Assembly (NCBI GenBank): GCA_002698995.1
Contig: PAAX01000018.1
Span: 56,005 to 120,004 of the forward strand
Length of the DNA stretch: 64,000 nucleotides
Reading direction: 5' to 3'
DNA from: Ignavibacteriota bacterium
Lineage (GTDB): Bacteria; Bacteroidota; Ignavibacteria; Ignavibacteriales; Melioribacteraceae
Below the pieces are notes generated by a model that searched no databases, was not told where the DNA came from, and saw only the letters and a list, made by a program, of their open reading frames with translations. Position numbers and translations under genes: made by a program. Positions 18,461 through 28,352 of this stretch are shown piece after piece (the stretch's first letter is position 1; the number at the start of each line of letters is the position of its first letter).

Positions 18461-19567
18461 ATGAATGAAAAAAAAAGTACCTCAAAAAAATATAGCAATA
18501 CAAAACTTGCATTAGGAATTCTTAAAGGAATCTTAAGTTTTATTTTTCTTCTTTGGATTATTTTAAGCAGATTCAGTGAAAATCTCGAATTGGTTTTGAG
18601 ATATTTTATTGAGAACGATTATCTGGTATTTTTAGCATATGTATTATCAATTGGTTTAATATCTTCAATTATTTTTCTACCCTTAAATTTTTATACCGGA
18701 TATTATCTTGAACATAAATTTAAGTTGTCAAATCAATCCTTTTTCGGCTGGGTTTGGGAAAATATAAAAGGGTTGTTAGTCGGTTTGCTAATTGGTATTC
18801 CAATCTTACTTTTATTTTTCTGGGTAATAAATACTTTTGGAAATATGTGGTGGCTTATTTTTGCTTCGGCAATGTTTGTTATTTCTGTTCTTCTAGCTCA
18901 AATTGTTCCGGTTTTAATTCTTCCTCTATTTTATAAAGTTACATCACTTGAAAATGAAGAACTGAAAAGAAGAATAACTGAATTAGGTAAACAGGCAGGA
19001 TTAAATGTTCAGAACGTTTTTAAGTTTAATATGAGTAAGAATACAAAAAAAGCAAATGCTGCATTTACCGGACTCGGTAAGTCAAAAAGAATTTTGCTTG
19101 GTGATACATTAATCGAAAATTACTCCGATGATGAAATTGAAACTGTTATTGCTCATGAAATGGGGCATTACAAGCATAAACACATTGTGAAGAATTTGAT
19201 AATCGGCACTCTTTCAAGTTTTCTAACATTTTGGCTTATGGCTTACTTGTATGATATCTCATTGATTTGGTTTGGATTCATATCAATTTATCAAATTTCG
19301 GCACTTCCCATTTTAGTTATGTGGGGAAGTTTAATAGGACTAATCGAAACTCCGATAACAAATTTTATCTCAAGAAAATTTGAATATGAGGCTGATACTT
19401 ATGCTGTTAAGTCAACTAATAAAAAAGAAGCCTTCATATCTACTCTAAATAAGTTGAATGAACAAAACTTGGGGGATAAAAATCCTCATCCCTTTGTTGA
19501 ATGGTATTTCTATTCTCATCCTTCAATTGAAAAAAGAATTTCGTTTATCAATAGTTTGCAAATATAA
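18461..19567 (+). CDS. M48 family CAAX-type metallopeptidase
   Basis: A membrane zinc protease resembling Ste24p/CAAX prenyl protease 1. The 368-residue protein has several membrane helices, the zinc site HEMGH in VIAHEMGHYKHKH and the third ligand region EYEADTYAV. Bacterial members take part in membrane protein quality control or signal handling; the substrate is unknown. The ATG at 18461 is preferred, though a TTG three codons upstream is in frame; it begins just after the terminator, so the promoter must be close or read-through occurs. Confidence 0.9.
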   Translation: MNEKKSTSKKYSNTKLALGILKGILSFIFLLWIILSRFSENLELVLRYFIENDYLVFLAYVLSIGLISSIIFLPLNFYTGYYLEHKFKLSNQSFFGWVWENIKGLLVGLLIGIPILLLFFWVINTFGNMWWLIFASAMFVISVLLAQIVPVLILPLFYKVTSLENEELKRRITELGKQAGLNVQNVFKFNMSKNTKKANAAFTGLGKSKRILLGDTLIENYSDDEIETVIAHEMGHYKHKHIVKNLIIGTLSSFLTFWLMAYLYDISLIWFGFISIYQISALPILVMWGSLIGLIETPITNFISRKFEYEADTYAVKSTNKKEAFISTLNKLNEQNLGDKNPHPFVEWYFYSHPSIEKRISFINSLQI

Positions 19568-19623
19568 GTTTAGTTGTAGTTCATTTTTTGTTATTTTCAC
19601 ATAACAAATACAAAAATAATAAT

Positions 19624-21171
19624 ATGACACAAAATAAAATTATAGTTTATTTATTAATATTAGTTCTATCTGCATGTACATTTAAAGAGGATTCAAATCC
19701 GGTAACATCAGATCCAACCGTACCGAATTCTCCAACTCCATCAAATGGAAGTATCAATCAACCTTTAGCATTGACACTTGGCTGGAAAGCTGAAGGGGCA
19801 GAAGAATATGATGTTTACTTTGATACTCAAAATCCTCCAACAAGATTAGTAGCTTCTAACTTGTTAAAGACAAATCATTCCGTAGTTGGATTAAATTACA
19901 ATACAACCTATTTCTGGAAAGTAGTTGCCAAAAGCGGGGGATCGGTAGTTTCTCAAAGTCCGGTTTGGAGTTTCTCTACAATCCCTTCAAACTCGACCGG
20001 AGAGGACGGCGTTTCTCTTATTCTCTATGAAATTTCTACTGAACTGCCGAGCGTTGTTAATGTTCTATTTCAAGCAACGGATGCAAATGGAATTGGTATT
20101 GATAATCTTACTGCCAATGATTTTATATTATATGAAAACGGAATGCCTTTAACTTCGGAATCGAATGTAGTTTTAAGAAAAAGAGATCAGAATGATTTTA
20201 CTATAAAAACAGTTTTATTAATAGATAACTCAACAAGTTTAAGCGGATATATTAACGAACTAAAAGCTGCTGCTTCTTCATTTGTGAATAATATTATTCC
20301 TGTGCAGCAGGAAGTTGCAATTGTAAAATTCTCAGAAGATCCGGAAGTAATACAAGATTTTACTAATGATAAAAGTCTATTGAATGCGGCAATTAATTCA
20401 ATTGGAATTGGTTTTCCGACTACAAATTTATACGGCTCTACAATTGAAGCGGTTGGAATGTGGGAAGATATTTTAACAAGTGAACAAGTAAGTAACGGAG
20501 CTTTGGTTATTTTTACTGACGGAACCGAAACATCAAATAAGAGAACTTTTACTGAAGCTTTAACTGCTATTGGAAATAAAAAAGTTTATACTGTTGGTTT
20601 AGGAAATGAAATTGATCCTCAAGTTTTACAAGCGCTTGGCAGAACAGGTGGTTTTTATTCAGTTGCTGATGTAAACGATTTAACATCGGCATTTATTGAA
20701 GTTGGTAATCAGTTATATAAATATGCAAATAGTTTTTATTGGCTGCGTTATACTAGTCCTAAAAGAAAAAGCAGTACCGGAAATAATACTCATACATTAA
20801 GAATTCAATTAAGGGAAAATATCGATCCGGATAAACCTTATATTGAAGGAACATTCAGCAGTGCAAATTTCTTCTCTGCTAGTCCGGGTTTATTTGTTAA
20901 TTCTTCAGCAAATACTCCTGAAGGAGTTACTCGCGTTACAATGGCAAGAAATAGTTCTCTCCTTCTGGAAGCAGTTTCATATTTGCAGCCTAATGATCCT
21001 AAGTATGAATGGGTGTCGTTAAATCCAACAATGGTGACTGTTGAACCGATAGAAAATGTTGACAACAGAGTTTATATAAAAAGCTACAACAGCTTAGGCA
21101 GCACTAAAGTTGTTGTGCGGGATTCTAACAATAATTTAACAAGAGAAGTTACTGTAGAAATTATTCCATAG
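19624..21171 (+). CDS. Lipoprotein with fibronectin-like and VWA domains
   Basis: 515 residues with a signal peptide and lipobox (LSAC). A fibronectin-III-like domain (about residues 35-125, with YDVYFDTQNPPT and FWKVVAKSGG) is followed by a VWA domain whose MIDAS-like site is LLIDNSTSLSGY and which has IFTDGTETS. A C-terminal Ig-like beta domain (WVSLNPTMVTVEP) ends the protein. It is likely an outer-membrane surface adhesin or complex organiser. ATG 19624 is chosen since it starts the signal peptide; an ATG 12 codons upstream would add a polar tail. Confidence 0.8.
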   Translation: MTQNKIIVYLLILVLSACTFKEDSNPVTSDPTVPNSPTPSNGSINQPLALTLGWKAEGAEEYDVYFDTQNPPTRLVASNLLKTNHSVVGLNYNTTYFWKVVAKSGGSVVSQSPVWSFSTIPSNSTGEDGVSLILYEISTELPSVVNVLFQATDANGIGIDNLTANDFILYENGMPLTSESNVVLRKRDQNDFTIKTVLLIDNSTSLSGYINELKAAASSFVNNIIPVQQEVAIVKFSEDPEVIQDFTNDKSLLNAAINSIGIGFPTTNLYGSTIEAVGMWEDILTSEQVSNGALVIFTDGTETSNKRTFTEALTAIGNKKVYTVGLGNEIDPQVLQALGRTGGFYSVADVNDLTSAFIEVGNQLYKYANSFYWLRYTSPKRKSSTGNNTHTLRIQLRENIDPDKPYIEGTFSSANFFSASPGLFVNSSANTPEGVTRVTMARNSSLLLEAVSYLQPNDPKYEWVSLNPTMVTVEPIENVDNRVYIKSYNSLGSTKVVVRDSNNNLTREVTVEIIP

Positions 21172-21178
21172 GTTAATA

Positions 21179-21469
21179 ATGTCGGTAAATAATAAGCAAG
21201 TTGAACAAATTGCAAAATTGGCAAGACTTAAATTCGATGAGAATGAGATTGAAAATCTTACTAAAGATATGAATAAGATTTTGGATTATATGGATCAATT
21301 AAATGAATTAGATACTGATAATATTGAACCTCTTTCGCATCCATTGGATTTAAGTAATGTAATGAGAGAAGATAATTTAAAAGAATCAATTTCGAGAGAT
21401 GATGTTTTCAAAAATGCTCCATCTCATAATGAAGAATTTTTCAAAGTTCCAAAGGTTATAAATAAATAA
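21179..21469 (+). CDS. gatC: Asp/Glu-tRNA amidotransferase subunit C
   Basis: 96 residues matching GatC: VEQIAKLARLKFDENE, then KILDYMDQLNELDTDNIEPLSH split over two blocks, NVMREDN and ending KVPKVI. GatC wraps GatA and GatB in the enzyme that amidates mischarged Glu-tRNA(Gln) or Asp-tRNA(Asn). gatA and gatB are not in the window, which is common outside Firmicutes. It is 2 bases from kdsB and likely co-transcribed with it. Confidence 0.93.
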   Translation: MSVNNKQVEQIAKLARLKFDENEIENLTKDMNKILDYMDQLNELDTDNIEPLSHPLDLSNVMREDNLKESISRDDVFKNAPSHNEEFFKVPKVINK

Positions 21470-21471
21470 TT

Positions 21472-22242
21472 ATGATACTCGGAGTTATTCCTGCTCGTTA
21501 TGGTTCATCAAGATTAGAAGGAAAACCATTGGCTGATATCTGCGGTAAACCAATGATTCAGCATACATATGAAAGTGCACTTAAATCTAAATTATTAGAT
21601 AAAATTGTTGTAGCTGTAGATGATCCAAGAGTTTATGATGCAGTAAAATTATTTGGCGGTAAAGTTGAATTAACTCCCAACACAATTCAAACCGGATCAG
21701 ATAGAATTGCATTTATAGCTAAAAAATTCAAACAAGCTGAAATAATTGTAAACATTCAAGGTGATGAACCATTCATTGCCGGTAAAATGATTGATGAAGC
21801 AATTGAACCCCTTTTATTCGATCATGAAGTAAATGTTTCTACACTTGCAAAAAAAATAACTAAAGTTGATGAACTAAAAAATCCTTCAATTCCTAAAGTA
21901 GTATTCGATTACAATAACTTTGCTCTTTATTTTTCAAGATCACCAATTCCTTTTGTACGTGATGCAAAATCAAATCTAGAAAGAATTAAATCAGTTGATA
22001 TTTATAAACATATTGGCTTATATGTTTATAGAAGAGATGCTTTATTGAAATTCACCTCTCTTGAACCAACGGATTTAGAACAGATCGAAAAACTTGAACA
22101 ACTTAGAATGTTAGAGAACGGTTTTAAGATCAAAATTGTTACTACAGAATATGATACAATTTCCGTAGATACAAAAGAAGATTTAGAAAAAGCGATTAAA
22201 CATTACGAAAGGTTCTTGAAATTAAAAGAGAAGAATAAATGA
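21472..22242 (+). CDS. kdsB: 3-deoxy-manno-octulosonate cytidylyltransferase
   Basis: KdsB activates Kdo with CTP to give CMP-Kdo for lipopolysaccharide inner core. The 256-residue protein shows the nucleotide-binding N-terminus GVIPARYGSSRLEGKPL, then VNIQGDEPFI and the Kdo-contact region YFSRSPIPFVRD, and YKHIGLYVYR. It starts 2 bases after gatC and overlaps the next gene by 4 bases. kdsA and kdsD lie about 4-6 kb downstream on the same strand. Confidence 0.95.
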   Translation: MILGVIPARYGSSRLEGKPLADICGKPMIQHTYESALKSKLLDKIVVAVDDPRVYDAVKLFGGKVELTPNTIQTGSDRIAFIAKKFKQAEIIVNIQGDEPFIAGKMIDEAIEPLLFDHEVNVSTLAKKITKVDELKNPSIPKVVFDYNNFALYFSRSPIPFVRDAKSNLERIKSVDIYKHIGLYVYRRDALLKFTSLEPTDLEQIEKLEQLRMLENGFKIKIVTTEYDTISVDTKEDLEKAIKHYERFLKLKEKNK

Positions 22243-23201
22243 TAATACCATCAAGATTAGAAATTGCAAATCTCCCGACGCCTCTTCAAAAAGTAAAGTA
22301 CGATAACAAATCATTTTTCATTAAGAGAGATGATTTTACCGGGTTGGAATTTTCCGGCAACAAAATTAGAAAACTGGAATATCTGCTTTATGATGCTAAG
22401 AAGAAAGGGGCAAAATATGTTATTACCTGTGGAGGGGAACAATCAAATCATGCAAGAGCCACAGTAGCTGCAGCAGCTTCTATTGGATTGAAATCAAAAG
22501 TTTTACTTTGGGGAAATGATAGAAAAACTGCTGACGGAAATTTATTCCTCAATAAAGTTTTTGGTGCAGAGATAAGATATATCAATAAAAAAGAATTCCT
22601 AAATGTTGATGAATTATTAATGGAAGAAAAAGAAACTCTTTTAGGTAAGGGAATTAATTCATATTTAATCCCGGAAGGAGGTTCTTCATCACTTGGAATT
22701 TGGGGATATATAAAATTCTTGGAAGAATTAATGCCTCAAGTAAAAACTAAAATTGACGGTATATTAACTGCGTCCGGCAGCGGCGGTACCTCGGCCGGAT
22801 TATTAATTGCGGCAAAATTATTTAAAATAAATATTAAGGTTTTTGCAGTTAATGTTCTTTATGAAAAGAATAAGTTGAAGAATAGAATATTATCTTTAGC
22901 CGAAAATTGTATAAGGGAGTTCAATCTTAAATTAACCATAAATGAAAATGATCTTGAAATAATTGAAGGATATTCAGAAGAAGGATATAAAAATATTACT
23001 AAGGAAAAAATCTCTGTTATTAATGAAGTTGCTCAGCAGACAGGAATTCTTCTCGATCCAACTTATACCGGAAAAGCTTTCTTTGCTTATAATGAACAGT
23101 TTCTTAACAATTCCAAATCAAATATAATATTTGTTCATACCGGGGGATTATTTGGTGTTTTTGCAAAAAGAAAGAATTATTTAGATGCATTAAACGGTTA
23201 G
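22239..23201 (+). CDS. PLP-dependent D-cysteine desulfhydrase / ACC deaminase family enzyme
   Basis: 320 residues of the tryptophan-synthase-beta fold. The cofactor lysine is in FSGNKIRKLEYLL, with the GGEQSNHARATVAAAA phosphate/substrate loop and SGSGGTSAG. The family includes D-cysteine desulfhydrase and 1-aminocyclopropane-1-carboxylate deaminase. The substrate cannot be fixed from sequence alone; D-cysteine desulfhydrase is the common annotation. It overlaps kdsB by 4 bases (ATGA), which suggests shared transcription rather than shared pathway. Confidence 0.85.
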   Translation: MIIPSRLEIANLPTPLQKVKYDNKSFFIKRDDFTGLEFSGNKIRKLEYLLYDAKKKGAKYVITCGGEQSNHARATVAAAASIGLKSKVLLWGNDRKTADGNLFLNKVFGAEIRYINKKEFLNVDELLMEEKETLLGKGINSYLIPEGGSSSLGIWGYIKFLEELMPQVKTKIDGILTASGSGGTSAGLLIAAKLFKINIKVFAVNVLYEKNKLKNRILSLAENCIREFNLKLTINENDLEIIEGYSEEGYKNITKEKISVINEVAQQTGILLDPTYTGKAFFAYNEQFLNNSKSNIIFVHTGGLFGVFAKRKNYLDALNG

Positions 23202-23252
23202 TTGTCTTTTCATTCGCTTATTGATATTTTAGTTGAAAAAATTGGATTAATT

Positions 23253-23660
23253 ATGGAAAATAAAATTAGAGTTTTAGTAGCAAAAGCCGGTTTAGACGGG
23301 CACGATAGAGGTGCAAAGGTTGTTGCTGCGGCTTTAAGAGATGCCGGGATGGAAGTTATTTATACCGGATTACGACAAACTCCCGAAACTATTGTAAATG
23401 CAGCAATTCAAGAAGATGTTGATGCAATTGGAATTAGTATTCTTTCAGGTGCGCATATGACTATCTTCCCTAGAATTTTGAACTTAATGAAAGAAAAAGA
23501 GGTTGATGATATTTTACTTTTCGGCGGTGGAATTATTCCTGATCAGGATATTAAAAAATTGAAAGAAATGGGAGTTGGAGAATTATTTACTCCGGGTGCT
23601 CCAACTTCTGAAATTGTTCAATTTCTTAATGATTGGGTAAAAGTTCATCCAAAAGTATAA
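23253..23660 (+). CDS. Cobalamin-binding (methylmalonyl-CoA mutase C-terminal type) protein
   Basis: 135 residues forming a complete B12-binding domain: [16 protein letters not shown] contains the DxHxxG motif whose histidine replaces the lower axial base of cobalamin, and later [10 protein letters not shown] and LLFGGGIIP. It matches the stand-alone small subunit of split acyl-CoA mutases. The catalytic large subunit is not in the window. ATG 23253 is preferred over an in-frame TTG 17 codons upstream because the domain starts right after it. Confidence 0.88.
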   Translation: MENKIRVLVAKAGLDGHDRGAKVVAAALRDAGMEVIYTGLRQTPETIVNAAIQEDVDAIGISILSGAHMTIFPRILNLMKEKEVDDILLFGGGIIPDQDIKKLKEMGVGELFTPGAPTSEIVQFLNDWVKVHPKV

Positions 23661-23688
23661 TTAATTCTTTAAATCTGTTTTGGGAAAA

Positions 23689-24114
23689 ATGTTAATGAAT
23701 AATATTGGTTTGTTGTTCTTTAGAATCTCTGTTAGTCTGTTGATGATTGGTGCACATGGTTTACCTAAGTTTAATCGGTTATTTTCCGGAGATGAAATTA
23801 AGTTTTTTGATCCATTTGGAATTGGTGCCGTCGCTAGTTTGAGTCTTGCAGTTTTTTCAGAATTGGTTCTCGCAGTTTTTACAATACTTGGAATATTTAC
23901 ACGGTTCAGTTCAGTAGGACTAATCATTACAATGTTTATTGCTGCATTTTTATATCATGCCGAAGATCCTTTTCGAGTTAAGGAAAAAGCAATTTTATTT
24001 CTGATAAGTTATATTTTCTTATTTATAACCGGACCTGGCAAATTTGCTTTACAGAGTTTTATAGAATCGAAAATTAGTATGAAAAACAAATACGTTAAGT
24101 TTTTATTCTCTTAA
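23689..24114 (+). CDS. DoxX family membrane protein
   Basis: About 141 residues with four membrane helices in DoxX layout: GLLFFRISVSLLMIGAHGLP, then the FGIGAVASLSLAVFSEL helix. Members of the family are linked to quinone use or redox stress; the role here is unknown. Starts at 23689 or 23695 are both possible. No strong ribosome site separates them. Confidence 0.8.
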   Translation: MLMNNIGLLFFRISVSLLMIGAHGLPKFNRLFSGDEIKFFDPFGIGAVASLSLAVFSELVLAVFTILGIFTRFSSVGLIITMFIAAFLYHAEDPFRVKEKAILFLISYIFLFITGPGKFALQSFIESKISMKNKYVKFLFS

Positions 24115-24200
24115 TTTAACCTCGATTTAGTCTCCATTCCTTTATTCATTTTTATTGATGAATTCTTTTGCTAATTTTATGTTTTATTTTGGTTTGATAA

Positions 24201-25310
24201 GTGAAAAAAGATAGAATTATATATTTAGATTTAATGCGCGCTTTCGCCGTTTTAATGATGGTGCAAGGGCATACTATAGATTCATTACTTGCAGTTGAAT
24301 TTAGAACTGATTCCTCAATTTTTTATTCAATTTGGCATTTAATGAGAGGTTTTACTGCCCCAATTTTTATGTTTACTGCCGGAGTTGTTTTTACATATCT
24401 TTTACTTTCGGGAGAAAATAATAACATTAATAAAACCCGCTTTAAAAAAGGGTTTAAAAGATTTTTACTTTTAGTTGGATTAGGATACTTACTTCGTTAT
24501 CCTACTTATACACTGATTAATTTTGAAAATATTTCTCCTCTTCAATGGAAAATATTTTTTGCAGTTGATACTCTGCATTTAATTGGTTTCGGACTTTTTT
24601 TTATTCTACTTTCAGCTTTAGCTGCAGAAAAATTGAATATTAGTAAAACAGTTATTTTTTCTTTTGCTGCACTATTCTTTTTTGCTATTGCACCCTTTCT
24701 TGCAGAAATAGATTTTAGTTCAACGCTTCATCCCTTTGTTTCCGGATACTTAAATAATCAACAGGGATCATTATTTCCACTTTTCCCTTGGGCGGGTTAT
24801 GTTTTATGGGGCTCTGTATTAGGTTCTATTCTTGCCAAAAAGGAAAAACTTTTTGTTAAGCAGAATTTTTCTTTTACATTAATTTCAGTAGGTCTTCTTT
24901 TTATACTGGTTCATTTACTTTACTTAACTTTTGATGATCAACTACCTTATGGTTATTATCTTTCCTCCTATTCTATATTGTTTTTTAGAACCGGCTTTGT
25001 TCTATTTTTAAGCGGAATTATGGCGTTAATTTCAAAAAATATTAATACTATTCCACAGATAATTAAAACAGTAGGAAAACATACTTTATCGATTTATGTA
25101 CTACATATAATAATACTATATGGCTCAGCTTGGTCTCCAGGTTTATCTTGGTTAATAGGTAAAAACTTTTCACCGGAGCAAGTAATTTTTGCGGCTGTAA
25201 TTATGCTTACTTTAATGATTTCGATGGCTTATTATGTAGAAAGAATCAAAATTAAAAACTTAGTTGAAAATAAACTTAAACCGTTAGTTCAATCATTCTT
25301 GGTAAAATGA
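24201..25310 (+). CDS. Membrane acyltransferase (DUF1624/acyltransferase-3-like)
   Basis: 369 residues with about ten membrane helices. The N-terminus has [20 protein letters not shown] with a conserved aspartate and histidine, typical of heparan-alpha-glucosaminide acetyltransferase-like and acyltransferase-3 proteins that modify glycans across the membrane. The position before the LPS genes would fit cell-surface sugar acylation, but that is inference. The GTG start at 24201 is the only sensible one. The last codons overlap ruvB by 4 bases. Confidence 0.75.
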   Translation: MKKDRIIYLDLMRAFAVLMMVQGHTIDSLLAVEFRTDSSIFYSIWHLMRGFTAPIFMFTAGVVFTYLLLSGENNNINKTRFKKGFKRFLLLVGLGYLLRYPTYTLINFENISPLQWKIFFAVDTLHLIGFGLFFILLSALAAEKLNISKTVIFSFAALFFFAIAPFLAEIDFSSTLHPFVSGYLNNQQGSLFPLFPWAGYVLWGSVLGSILAKKEKLFVKQNFSFTLISVGLLFILVHLLYLTFDDQLPYGYYLSSYSILFFRTGFVLFLSGIMALISKNINTIPQIIKTVGKHTLSIYVLHIIILYGSAWSPGLSWLIGKNFSPEQVIFAAVIMLTLMISMAYYVERIKIKNLVENKLKPLVQSFLVK

Positions 25311-26338
25311 GAAAAAGCGAATCTACAAATCCGGTTATTAAAGATGAAGAAAAGCAGTTTGAACAGTCAATAAGACCTTTATCTTTTAATGAATTTACCG
25401 GACAGCAGAAAATTACTGATAATCTAAAAGTCTTTATCGGCGCTGCATTAAAACGTGGCGATAGTCTCGATCATGTTTTATTAACAGGTCCTCCCGGTTT
25501 AGGTAAAACCACTTTAGCAAATATTGTTGCAAATGAACTTGGTGTTAAAATTAAAACTACTTCCGGTCCCGTTCTTGAAAAACCGGGTGATTTAGCTGGT
25601 ATATTAACTAACATGGAAGAAAAGTCGGTTTTGTTTATTGATGAAATTCATAGATTGAGCCCCGTTGTTGAGGAATATCTCTATTCTGCAATGGAAGATT
25701 TTAAACTTGATATTATGATTGATTCCGGTCCGAATGCGAGAACCGTACAAATTAAACTTCCTAAATATACATTGGTTGGAGCTACTACCAGAGCCGGACT
25801 TCTTACTGCACCTTTAAGAGATCGATTTGGAATTAAAGCAAGACTCGATTATTATGATTCAGAATTAATTGCAAAAATAATTAAACGTTCTTCGGAAATT
25901 ATTGGGATCAAGATAGATGAAGATGCTTCAATAGAACTTGCCGGCAGATCAAGAGGAACTCCCAGAATTGCAAATAGATTGTTGAGACGGACAAGAGATT
26001 TTGCAGATTACGCTGATTCTGATAAAATTACTTTAGCCATTACAAAAAAAGCCCTCAATGCTCTTGAAGTTGATGAGTTTGGTTTAGATGAAATGGATAA
26101 AGAAATTATTCTAACTATAATTGAAAAGTTTAACGGCGGTCCGGTTGGATTAAGCACTCTCTCGGTTTCGGTTAATGAAGATCCCGGAACTATAGAAGAA
26201 GTTTACGAACCGTTTTTAATTCAGCAGGGATTCATTCAAAGAACTCCAAGAGGAAGAGAAGCTACCGATTTAGCTTATGTAAGATTTAATAAGAAAAGAA
26301 AAAGATCCAATAACGACAATACTTTATTCGATTCATGA
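25307..26338 (+). CDS. ruvB: Holliday junction branch migration helicase RuvB
   Basis: RuvB is the hexameric AAA+ motor that, with RuvA, drives Holliday junction migration. The 343-residue length is normal. Walker A is GPPGLGKTT at 61-69, Walker B is LFIDEIHRL, and the sensor region is [18 protein letters not shown]. The C-terminal winged helix has [12 protein letters not shown]. It overlaps the acyltransferase by 4 bases and kdsA by 4 bases, so it is embedded in the LPS gene run. Confidence 0.96.
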   Translation: MRKSESTNPVIKDEEKQFEQSIRPLSFNEFTGQQKITDNLKVFIGAALKRGDSLDHVLLTGPPGLGKTTLANIVANELGVKIKTTSGPVLEKPGDLAGILTNMEEKSVLFIDEIHRLSPVVEEYLYSAMEDFKLDIMIDSGPNARTVQIKLPKYTLVGATTRAGLLTAPLRDRFGIKARLDYYDSELIAKIIKRSSEIIGIKIDEDASIELAGRSRGTPRIANRLLRRTRDFADYADSDKITLAITKKALNALEVDEFGLDEMDKEIILTIIEKFNGGPVGLSTLSVSVNEDPGTIEEVYEPFLIQQGFIQRTPRGREATDLAYVRFNKKRKRSNNDNTLFDS

Positions 26339-27156
26339 AAGAAATAAAATTAAAAAATATATCAATTGGTAACAATAAACCTTTTGTACTTATTGCTGGA
26401 CCATGTGTAGTTGAAAGCAGAGAATTAATTCATGAAACTGCTAAAGAAATAAAATCAATTACAGATGAATTGAATATTCCATTTATATTTAAATCCAGTT
26501 ATAAAAAAGCAAATAGAACAAGTGTAAATTCCTTTACTGGCATTGGTGATGATGAAGCTTTGGAAATTTTAAGTGAAGCTGGTAAGCAATTTAATCTTCC
26601 TTTAATTACCGACGTTCATACCGAAGAAGAAATTTATAAAGCATCTAAAGTTGTTGATATTTTACAGATACCGGCATTCTTATGCAGACAAACAGAATTA
26701 TTACTTGCTGCCGGTAAAACAAATAAAATTGTAAATGTTAAAAAAGGACAGTTCCTTGCACCGGAAGATATGAAACATGCAGTTGAAAAAATTAAATCGA
26801 CCGGAAATGAAAATATAATGCTGACAGAAAGAGGAACAACTTTTGGATATCATAATCTGGTAGTTGATATGCGCGGATTAGTAATTATGCGCGAGCTTGG
26901 TTACCCCGTTGTTATGGATGCAACACATTCGGTTCAAATGCCAAGTTCAAGTAGTACAACCGGCGGGGAGCCCAGATTTATTAAATATCTTGCAAAAGCA
27001 GCTGCAGCAATAGGAATAGATGCATTATTTTTGGAAGTTCATCCAAATCCAACCAAAGCATTAAGTGACGCAGGAAGTCAGCTACCGTTAAGTGAATTAA
27101 AGTCACTCTTAATTGAAATTAAAAAAATAGATGAAATTGTTAAACTTAATGACTAA
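26335..27156 (+). CDS. kdsA: 2-dehydro-3-deoxyphosphooctonate aldolase (Kdo-8-phosphate synthase)
   Basis: KdsA joins arabinose-5-phosphate and phosphoenolpyruvate to give Kdo-8-phosphate. 273 residues with [21 protein letters not shown], the [10 protein letters not shown] loop, [30 protein letters not shown] and [11 protein letters not shown] cysteine replaces the asparagine used in metal-free forms at VIAGPC, which hints at the metal-dependent class, though that call needs alignment. It sits in the middle of the Kdo/LPS operon. Confidence 0.95.
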   Translation: MKEIKLKNISIGNNKPFVLIAGPCVVESRELIHETAKEIKSITDELNIPFIFKSSYKKANRTSVNSFTGIGDDEALEILSEAGKQFNLPLITDVHTEEEIYKASKVVDILQIPAFLCRQTELLLAAGKTNKIVNVKKGQFLAPEDMKHAVEKIKSTGNENIMLTERGTTFGYHNLVVDMRGLVIMRELGYPVVMDATHSVQMPSSSSTTGGEPRFIKYLAKAAAAIGIDALFLEVHPNPTKALSDAGSQLPLSELKSLLIEIKKIDEIVKLND

Positions 27157-27610
27157 ATCTCAATCAAGAATAAAATTGGTTCTTTTTGATATTGGTGGAG
27201 TTTTAATTAAAGAAAATTCTAATTCCTCTGTTGAAGAAATTTTGTCCAATCTTAAAAAGTTGACTCAATTATTGAATGCTAATCACATGCAGACCGGTAT
27301 ACTTTCGATTAAAGAAGAATCATTTCCGCTAAATGAATTTAATAATTCGGTTGTTAATTTTATTATTCTGTCTCAGCTAAATAAAGAAGAATCTCTGTTA
27401 AATTTCATAAAGGGTAAATATTCTTTTGATGAGATATTTTATATAGCGGATGATTTACTTGATGTTCCTGTTCTTCAAAAAGTTGGAATAAGTGCATCTC
27501 CAATATCTGCAAGAAGAGAAGTTAAAAGAATTGTGAACCATGTAATTCGTAAAGAAGATCCGGTTGAAATTATTAATGAAGTAAAAAGTATAGTACTGCC
27601 GAATGTTTGA
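27149..27610 (+). CDS. KdsC-like HAD protein lacking the acid/base aspartate
   Basis: 153 residues resembling Kdo-8-phosphate phosphatase. Motif I reads FDIGGVLI, so nucleophile D14 is kept but the second Asp, normally at position 16, is Gly. Motif II (usually ITGR) reads ILSIKEE, motif III lysine is present (LNKEE, K79), and motif IV is YIADDLLDVPVL with D101 and D102. The DGYG-type substrate loop and the C-terminal GGRGA element of KdsC are absent. It lies between kdsA and kdsD, where kdsC belongs. It may be inactive or have another role. Start at 27149 overlaps kdsA by 8 bases. Confidence 0.75.
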   Translation: MTKSQSRIKLVLFDIGGVLIKENSNSSVEEILSNLKKLTQLLNANHMQTGILSIKEESFPLNEFNNSVVNFIILSQLNKEESLLNFIKGKYSFDEIFYIADDLLDVPVLQKVGISASPISARREVKRIVNHVIRKEDPVEIINEVKSIVLPNV

Positions 27611-28352
27611 TATTTCAAATCTCCCAAGAAAGTTAGATGATTGGGAACTGGAAATTTTATTTCAAATACTTCCTCAAGATAAACCGAAGTACAATGCGTT
27701 TCGAAAAAATTTTTCTGATTTCTTCTTAATAGGGACTTCAAGATTTGGAGAGGGCAACTATATTCTCGCTAATAAAAATGATAAAGTAGATTTAACTGCC
27801 CCTGCCTCAAATGTATTTGCAGCCGGAATAGTAATAACAGACAAAGATAAATACGATATAACTATTCACGAAGTTTTTGAAAATCAAATTGAGATTGATT
27901 TTATATCAGAGAAAAATAAAATAGTTACAGAAAGTGAAAAAATCATTGATTCAAAATCATATTCAAATTGGAAACCGGGGGATAAGTCACCCTTTAGTAA
28001 TTCAAATGTGCGGGAAGTTCATTTAATTAAAAATGAAGTTGTTATTGCTGTTTGTTCTGATGAGAAAAAGATTTGGACTTATGATGCAAGCACACAATTC
28101 AATTTTGTGATTCCTTTAACAAATTTTTACAATGAAATAATTAGAGTAAAAGGGGAACGAAATCCCGAGACAGCTTTAAAACCTAAATTGTTATTTGAAA
28201 AACCCGAGATGTTTACAGATGAAGAAATTGGACAAGGATTTTTATTGTACAATAAGTTTATGAAAAAAATGAATATAGATTATTCTATTTTTAAAGATGT
28301 AGAAAAACAAAAAACATCTTTTTGGGATAAAATTTTTGGTAGAAATAAATGA
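27603..28352 (+). CDS. Conserved-looking unknown protein in the Kdo/LPS operon
   Basis: 249 residues, cytosolic, no signal peptide or membrane helix. The N-terminus is helical (DDWELEILFQIL), then a beta-rich core of about 120 residues (FLIGTSRFGEGNYILANKND), and a basic helical tail ending FWDKIFGRNK. It overlaps the KdsC-like gene by 8 bases and kdsD by 4 bases, so it is translated within the operon. I do not recognise a family; the setting suggests a link to Kdo or lipid A assembly, but this is inference only. Confidence 0.7.
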   Translation: MFDISNLPRKLDDWELEILFQILPQDKPKYNAFRKNFSDFFLIGTSRFGEGNYILANKNDKVDLTAPASNVFAAGIVITDKDKYDITIHEVFENQIEIDFISEKNKIVTESEKIIDSKSYSNWKPGDKSPFSNSNVREVHLIKNEVVIAVCSDEKKIWTYDASTQFNFVIPLTNFYNEIIRVKGERNPETALKPKLLFEKPEMFTDEEIGQGFLLYNKFMKKMNIDYSIFKDVEKQKTSFWDKIFGRNK

